Source: Candidatus Tityobacter terrigena
GTDB lineage: Bacteria; Vulcanimicrobiota; Vulcanimicrobiia; Vulcanimicrobiales; Vulcanimicrobiaceae
Reading direction: 5' to 3'
Assembly: GCA_003156715.1 (NCBI GenBank)
Contig: PMHO01000038.1
Location: forward strand, 85,638 to 149,637
Length of the DNA stretch: 64,000 bases
Part shown: positions 59,844 to 64,000 of the stretch, piece after piece
Layout: every line of letters starts with the position of its first letter
Numbering within the stretch: position 1 is the stretch's first letter
Translations under genes and position numbers: made by a program
The notes under the pieces: model-generated
Told to the model about the DNA's origin: nothing
The model's input: only the letters and a program-made list of their open reading frames with translations
The model's database searches: none

Positions 59844-61202
59844 CTACTGATCGTCAGGGGCGCGGTGACTCTGCGGCTGCGTAAGGAAAAAGTCGCTCCC
59901 TTTCGGAGCCTTGATCTTGTGGAACGGACGCGGCGGCTTCGAGAAGTCTAAGTTGTCCGTCACCGGGTCGGCCGCTCGTGCATCCGCGGTCGCAAGCTGA
60001 GGTAAGCCGAAGTTGTCCTCGATGTAGCGCGGGATGCTTGCCGTTTCGTAATGCACGTGCGTGACGTGCCCGTGTTTGGCATACGGCGAGATGATGAGCA
60101 TCGGAATGCGGAAACCAAGGCCATCGTAATCGACGCGCTTCGGCTTTACCGGGTCGTACCAGCCGCCCCAGTCGTCCCAGATTACGAAGATGACCGTCGA
60201 GTTCCAAAATGGGCTCTCGCCTACGGTGTTCACGAGCGATGAAACCCACGAAGGCCCGGTATTGGAAAGCGATCCGGAGTGGTCGGAGTTCGGCCAAGTC
60301 GGCGTGACCCAGGTCACCGCGGCCAATTTCCCTTTCTTGGAAACGTCGGTCAGAAACTGGGATTGCGGGGTGATGACGTCTTTCGCCCAATCCGGACCAT
60401 TGTAGATGTGATCGACCGCCTGATAGGCCGTCCACAGGTTTCCGTCTCCAGTGATCGAGGCGGTGTAAAAGCGCCAGGACAGCCCCGCCGTGTCGAGCTC
60501 GTCGCCAAGCGTCTGGTAGTTGAAACAGGGTTCGACGGTGTCCGGCGCGATTTTGCGCTCGGGCGCAAGCAGATACTGCTCCTGTGTGTTGGAGCCGCCG
60601 GGGCAGCCCCAGGCTTCAGTTGGATTGTTGACAGACTGCGCGGCGTAAGCGGCGATCGCGTACTGGTGCGCGACGAAGCTGCCGTCGACGTTAGACTGGA
60701 ACATCTTGTCGGCAAGTACATACTGGTCGGCCATATCCCAGTACGGCGCCGTTTCAGCGAGCGGAACGTAAGCGTAGGCGAAGTTCTGCGGCTGACCGCA
60801 GCACGCGGCTTCGTTGTTCCAACCGTCCATCTTGCCGTGGTCGAAGGCCGACTCGAACGTCGTAATGTTGTGATCGATGTTCCAGTCGATCTCGAACGGT
60901 TCGGATGTCAGCGGGATCTGATTTCCGCTCTGGTCGAGCCCGTAGTTCTGCGTCTCGGCACCCGGATAACCCACGAACAAGTCGTTGAAACTGCGGTTTT
61001 CCTGAATGATGAAGACGACGTGCTGAATCAACCCGCTCGAGCTGCTGTGGGTCATCCAAGTAGCCGGCTGCCGCTGACGCTGGGCAGTGGTGGCGCCGCG
61101 CGGGGCAAAGCCGGCGGCGAGGGACGCTCCCCCTCCGCAACCGCATAGAGCAACGCAAACGGCCATAAGGCCAATCGAAAAAGCCGTCCGAAGTTCGGGC
61201 AT
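59844..61202 (-). CDS. Phospholipase C / acid phosphatase-like phosphoesterase, lipoprotein
   Basis: About 452 residues. A signal peptide ends with a lipobox (VALCGC, Cys at about 21). The phosphoesterase motifs follow: VVFIIQENRSFNDLFVGYPG with the metal ligand Asn/Glu near 55, VIFVIWDDWGGWYDPV near 340 and ISPYAKHGHVTHVHYE near 375. The family covers bacterial phospholipases C and the acid phosphatase AcpA. ATG 61202 has GGAGG upstream and begins the signal peptide; earlier in-frame starts add Arg-rich sequence. It probably acts on the cell surface on phospho-compounds. Substrate unknown. Confidence 0.9.
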   Translation of the reverse strand: MPELRTAFSIGLMAVCVALCGCGGGASLAAGFAPRGATTAQRQRQPATWMTHSSSSGLIQHVVFIIQENRSFNDLFVGYPGAETQNYGLDQSGNQIPLTSEPFEIDWNIDHNITTFESAFDHGKMDGWNNEAACCGQPQNFAYAYVPLAETAPYWDMADQYVLADKMFQSNVDGSFVAHQYAIAAYAAQSVNNPTEAWGCPGGSNTQEQYLLAPERKIAPDTVEPCFNYQTLGDELDTAGLSWRFYTASITGDGNLWTAYQAVDHIYNGPDWAKDVITPQSQFLTDVSKKGKLAAVTWVTPTWPNSDHSGSLSNTGPSWVSSLVNTVGESPFWNSTVIFVIWDDWGGWYDPVKPKRVDYDGLGFRIPMLIISPYAKHGHVTHVHYETASIPRYIEDNFGLPQLATADARAADPVTDNLDFSKPPRPFHKIKAPKGSDFFLTQPQSHRAPDDQ

Positions 61203-61332
61203 CGGGTCCTCCGTCGACCGCCTGGGGGGCTGGTCCCACGTTGTGGTTCTCTTTCGCGTCGCCCGCGCCCCTGCGGGGAGCGCCCGCCGCGGGGGAATGT
61301 GCGTTCGGGGCCAAGGGAGAATTTCGCCCGGA

Positions 61333-62046
61333 ATGCTTTCACACGTTTTCTTGCACGTCGCATTGTGCAGCGCCATCCTGCAGCAGCCGCCCGACACCAC
61401 GGTCGCGATGCACGTACGCATGGTCTACCCGATGCGGCACACCGGCGCCGTCAAATTCGAGCAGACCTATACGTTCAAACGCGAGAGTGACCCGCAGACG
61501 GTGATCGAATTCGATATCGAGCCTGGCTTGTACGCCCTCGAGATCGACGCCCCGAAGTATGGTTGCTCCAGCCGCGACTTCCTCGAATTGCTTACCGATC
61601 ACAACCGGACCGTCAAGGAGACGCTGGTGGCGGGCGTACCGCCGGTAGAGCCGGTCTTGCTGCTGGAAGGCGCAGCGCCGCTCTCGTTCCAGTCCGTCAA
61701 GCCGACCTTCGTGTTGTTGGACAAGAGCGTCGCCTGCAACAAACCCGTCGGCACCCCGGTTTCTTCGCACATCGTGGTCGAGAACGACCTCGACGGGTAC
61801 TACGTCTGGCTTTATTTCGACTCCGTGACGGATCCCGAACCCGGGTCGGTCGTCCTCGCGTTCAGGCTGGCAACCCCGACCGGGCTCTTCCATTACGTAC
61901 GGTTGAAAGTACCGTTTCCGCAACCCTGGGGCGGCTGGCCCTCAACCGTGAGGTTCGACGTAACCGAGGAGATGATCGACGGCCTTTCAACCGAAAAAAC
62001 GGATACGCTTCTGTGCCCGAAGCTTTGGCAAACGAGTGCGGGCTGA
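61333..62046 (+). CDS. Hypothetical secreted protein
   Basis: 237 residues. A short hydrophobic start (HVFLHVALCSAILQQ) may be a signal peptide. The rest is beta-rich (DTTVAMHVRMVYPMRH; YTFKRESDPQTVIEFDIEPG) with Cys in YGCSSR, SVACNK and DTLLCPKLW. No family recognised. GGGAGAATT lies before the ATG; ATG 61297 is an alternative. It is divergent from the phosphoesterase and followed by a DUF5069 gene. Confidence 0.65.
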   Translation: MLSHVFLHVALCSAILQQPPDTTVAMHVRMVYPMRHTGAVKFEQTYTFKRESDPQTVIEFDIEPGLYALEIDAPKYGCSSRDFLELLTDHNRTVKETLVAGVPPVEPVLLLEGAAPLSFQSVKPTFVLLDKSVACNKPVGTPVSSHIVVENDLDGYYVWLYFDSVTDPEPGSVVLAFRLATPTGLFHYVRLKVPFPQPWGGWPSTVRFDVTEEMIDGLSTEKTDTLLCPKLWQTSAG

Positions 62047-62082
62047 CTTCCGCTCGGCAGGCTGCCGCAACTTGAGACCGGC

Positions 62083-62532
62083 GTGAGTGCATCCGCCGCC
62101 CAGCCCCGATCCGGCATACCACCCCATTGGGACGTCGAGATCGATGGAATTCGCTGGCTGCCGCGCATGATTGAGAAAGCGCGCATGCAAGAGCGCGGCA
62201 CGCTCGGCGCGTATTTGATGGGCCACTCTCCGGTCGACAAAGCCCTGCTCAAACGGCTCGGCATCGACACCGACAGCTTCGTGAAACTCGTCGCCGCGAA
62301 TCCCGACGATGCCGCCGTGCTTGCCGCGTTGCGCGCGCGTGGATTCGACGAGACGTCGGTGCGCAGGTGGTCCGCGAGCTTTCCAAATCGCTACGCGAGC
62401 TACATCAAGCTATGGGATCTCGATGAAGGATACACGCGGCCCTCGACGTGGCAGGCACCGCTGATTTCAGGCTTCCGCGCCGTGGAAGGCCCCGTGATGG
62501 CGCTGTTTCGGCGAATATCCAAGGCGCCCTGA
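62083..62532 (+). CDS. DUF5069 family protein
   Basis: 149 residues. The conserved features are GIRWLPRMIEKARMQERGTL near residue 22, LMGHSPVDKALLKRLGIDTD near 45, and VRRWSASF near 92. DUF5069 proteins are cytoplasmic and of unknown function. The GTG start is placed at 62083. It follows the secreted hypothetical gene by 36 bp and converges with the gene at 62538. Confidence 0.88.
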   Translation: MSASAAQPRSGIPPHWDVEIDGIRWLPRMIEKARMQERGTLGAYLMGHSPVDKALLKRLGIDTDSFVKLVAANPDDAAVLAALRARGFDETSVRRWSASFPNRYASYIKLWDLDEGYTRPSTWQAPLISGFRAVEGPVMALFRRISKAP

Positions 62533-62537
62533 GCTCT

Positions 62538-63770
62538 TTAGTAGCTGAACTCTTGGAGTTGGTTGAGCTTCGGCCCGCTTGAATTATCGCTTTCGATGCT
62601 TACATAGCCGATCCGGGCTGATGGATTAAGGGCCAGGCCTGGGAACGAGAACGTGAAGCCGTGGATCGATTCGACGAGCTTCCCCTTCTCGTCGTACGCG
62701 TAGATGGCGCTACCGGTCCCGGTTACGCTGTCGAAGGGTTGCGTGACGAGGAAGAGTTTGTTGACCTGATCGACCGCGACGGACCAGCCGGCCGCAATCT
62801 GGTCGTTCGTGTTCGTGTTGGGGAGCGACACGGTGATCCCGGCGCGTTTCTTAAGATCGTAGAACTCGACGCTGGCGTTGAGCTCCGTCGTCGTGCAAGC
62901 GATGTGCGTGTTCGAGTCGACCGCGAGGCCGTTGACGAAGCCGGCGCCGACCGGACCGTTGTTGAAACCATTGAACTTGGTGATTTTACCGCTGCTCAGG
63001 TTGATAAGCTCGATGAGGGGCGGAGTGGTGCCGCCAACCTCGCCGAAGTCCGGCGAAGTTGCCAGCACCGCGTCGTCGAGCACCGCGTCTTGTGCGACTT
63101 GCGGTTGAGCGCCAAGGGCGAAGTCGTTCGCATTCAGATGGATCACCGGGGCAAACGTGCCGGCTGCGATGTCGGAAACCAGGAGATCCGGGACGTCGTT
63201 GTTGGTGAGTTCGATCGCGAAGAGAATTGAGGTTGACGTGGTTTGGTTTTCCGCGTAGCCCTCCACGCGTTCGAGCGCTATCGGGGGCGTCCACGTGCCG
63301 GTGAAAGCCCCGCCGGTAACCGGGTTGAGGACGTTGTAGTCCTCAGCCGTGACGAAGCCGCTGCTTCCGACGATTTCCTCGTCGACCAGTCCCACGTCGT
63401 CCGAGAAAATGCCCTCCATGACGAAGTCATTCTGCGAGTTTTTCAAGGTAGCGACGCGCTTCGTAATTTTTGCGGTCGTTTGGTCGAACGTATCTACTTC
63501 CGCTCGATTGTCCGAGGAGTTCTCAAAGGCCAAAAGCCCGTCGGAGCCGTGCTGATCGATATCGAAGCCGAAAATGGTTCCGCCTTTGCCGACGGTCAGG
63601 ACGGGGCCGAGCGAGCCGTGGGCTTTCGCATCGGATGGAAGCGTGCGCGATGCCGTGCCCAGAGAGCGGACGAAGGCGCCCGCAGTATTTGCGGCGGCGC
63701 CGCTGGGGGACTGCAGCGCGGGAAGGAGCAGCAGGGACAGGACCGCGGCGGAGCGTTCTGCGCGTTTCAT
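62538..63770 (-). CDS. Secreted beta-propeller-like protein
   Basis: 410 residues. A signal peptide (AAVLSLLLLPALQSPSGAAA) is followed by repeated beta units, e.g. GKGGTIFGFDIDQHG, NGLAVDSNTHIACTT and GWSVAVDQVNKLFLV, resembling an NHL or LVIVD-type propeller. Many Asn/Asp/Thr in loops. Function unknown. It ends 6 bp from the DUF5069 gene, convergent. ATG 63770 opens the signal peptide directly. Confidence 0.78.
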   Translation of the reverse strand: MKRAERSAAVLSLLLLPALQSPSGAAANTAGAFVRSLGTASRTLPSDAKAHGSLGPVLTVGKGGTIFGFDIDQHGSDGLLAFENSSDNRAEVDTFDQTTAKITKRVATLKNSQNDFVMEGIFSDDVGLVDEEIVGSSGFVTAEDYNVLNPVTGGAFTGTWTPPIALERVEGYAENQTTSTSILFAIELTNNDVPDLLVSDIAAGTFAPVIHLNANDFALGAQPQVAQDAVLDDAVLATSPDFGEVGGTTPPLIELINLSSGKITKFNGFNNGPVGAGFVNGLAVDSNTHIACTTTELNASVEFYDLKKRAGITVSLPNTNTNDQIAAGWSVAVDQVNKLFLVTQPFDSVTGTGSAIYAYDEKGKLVESIHGFTFSFPGLALNPSARIGYVSIESDNSSGPKLNQLQEFSY

Positions 63771-63890
63771 GAGACCTTTCGTGCCGTGCCGAGGGGGCCA
63801 GTGACCGGCTCATTTTGGCGAACGGTTATTAAGAATTCCTGAAACCGGCGAGCGGCCAGCCCCTCGTCTGCGGCTCGCTGCGGGTCCCGG

Positions 63891-64000
63891 CTACTTCTTC
63901 GAGCGGGGATCGAGCGCGTCGCGCAGGCCTTCGCCGACGAAATTGAACGCGAGCACCGTGGTGAGGATCAGCAGGCCCGGGATCGCGATGAGCCACGGCG
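63891..64000 (-). CDS. ABC transporter permease (DppC/OppC type), C-terminal end only
   Basis: The last 36 codons of a gene that continues beyond the right edge. [20 protein letters not shown] and the closing [10 protein letters not shown] are the usual C-terminus of dipeptide/oligopeptide permease subunits. The rest of the operon must lie beyond the window. Confidence 0.85.
   Translation of the reverse strand, partial: PWLIAIPGLLILTTVLAFNFVGEGLRDALDPRSKK

Noticed and set aside
1-64000. Integrase, transposase, rRNA operon or CRISPR-Cas
   Set aside because: I looked for these and found no supported example; only the endonuclease VII remnant hints at mobile DNA.

Overview
The window is GC-rich chromosomal DNA from a bacterium with small, tightly packed operons, frequent GTG starts and many secreted or lipid-anchored proteins. 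The gene mix (GloVer tandem-repeat proteins, an S53 peptidase without pro-domain, a G1 peptidase, YXWGXW-type secreted proteins, DUF5069, pentapeptide repeats, AfsR-like ATPase regulators) suggests an uncultured soil lineage such as Candidatus Eremiobacterota (WPS-2) or a neighbour. There is no rRNA or universal marker gene here, so this is a guess.

Layout. 0-6.5 kb: an epoxide hydrolase/alpha-beta hydrolase/oxidoreductase operon, a regulator-globin pair, an MmyB-like regulator, a TauE/SafE exporter and a Spy/CpxP-like protein. 6.7-22.3 kb: accessory DNA with several broken genes (endonuclease VII, quinone oxidoreductase, enoyl-CoA hydratase, sigma factor), an SDR lacking its catalytic Tyr/Lys, a sigma factor overlapping an RND pump, a COG3903-type regulator, a second epoxide hydrolase, a thioredoxin-like protein with a CxxS site and a PQQ/cytochrome c lipoprotein. 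A tRNA-Phe fragment lies at its left edge and the intact tRNA-Phe at its right edge, with repeats just inside each, so it looks like an old tRNA-targeted island.

22.3-35.5 kb: three tRNA genes, a TPR protein, a thioesterase, a SpoIIE phosphatase/kinase with its STAS partner, tRNA-Val(GAC), a regulator with an aspartyl protease, a phasin-like protein, a G1 peptidase, and a phosphoketolase-acetate kinase operon. 35.7-48.7 kb: envelope and signalling genes (slipin, LuxR regulator, PPK2, MHS-type transporter, cysteine hydrolase, LCP protein) and two small membrane-protein ORFs behind near-identical promoters.

48.8-52.4 kb is the most unusual locus: BlaI repressor, then a BlaR1-like M56 membrane protease whose C-terminal sensor is a pentapeptide-repeat domain, then a separate secreted pentapeptide-repeat protein. 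Each main repeat block begins with a CxGCDL motif. This could be an undescribed signal-protease system. 52.4-64 kb: amino acid permease, O-methyltransferase, DsbA-like isomerase, sedolisin, two convergent GloVer proteins, pterin dehydratase, phospholipase C-like lipoprotein, secreted unknowns and the end of a DppC-type ABC permease.

Several promoters share a TAGCGT -10 box, and some place the start codon only 6-8 nt downstream, so leaderless transcripts are likely.
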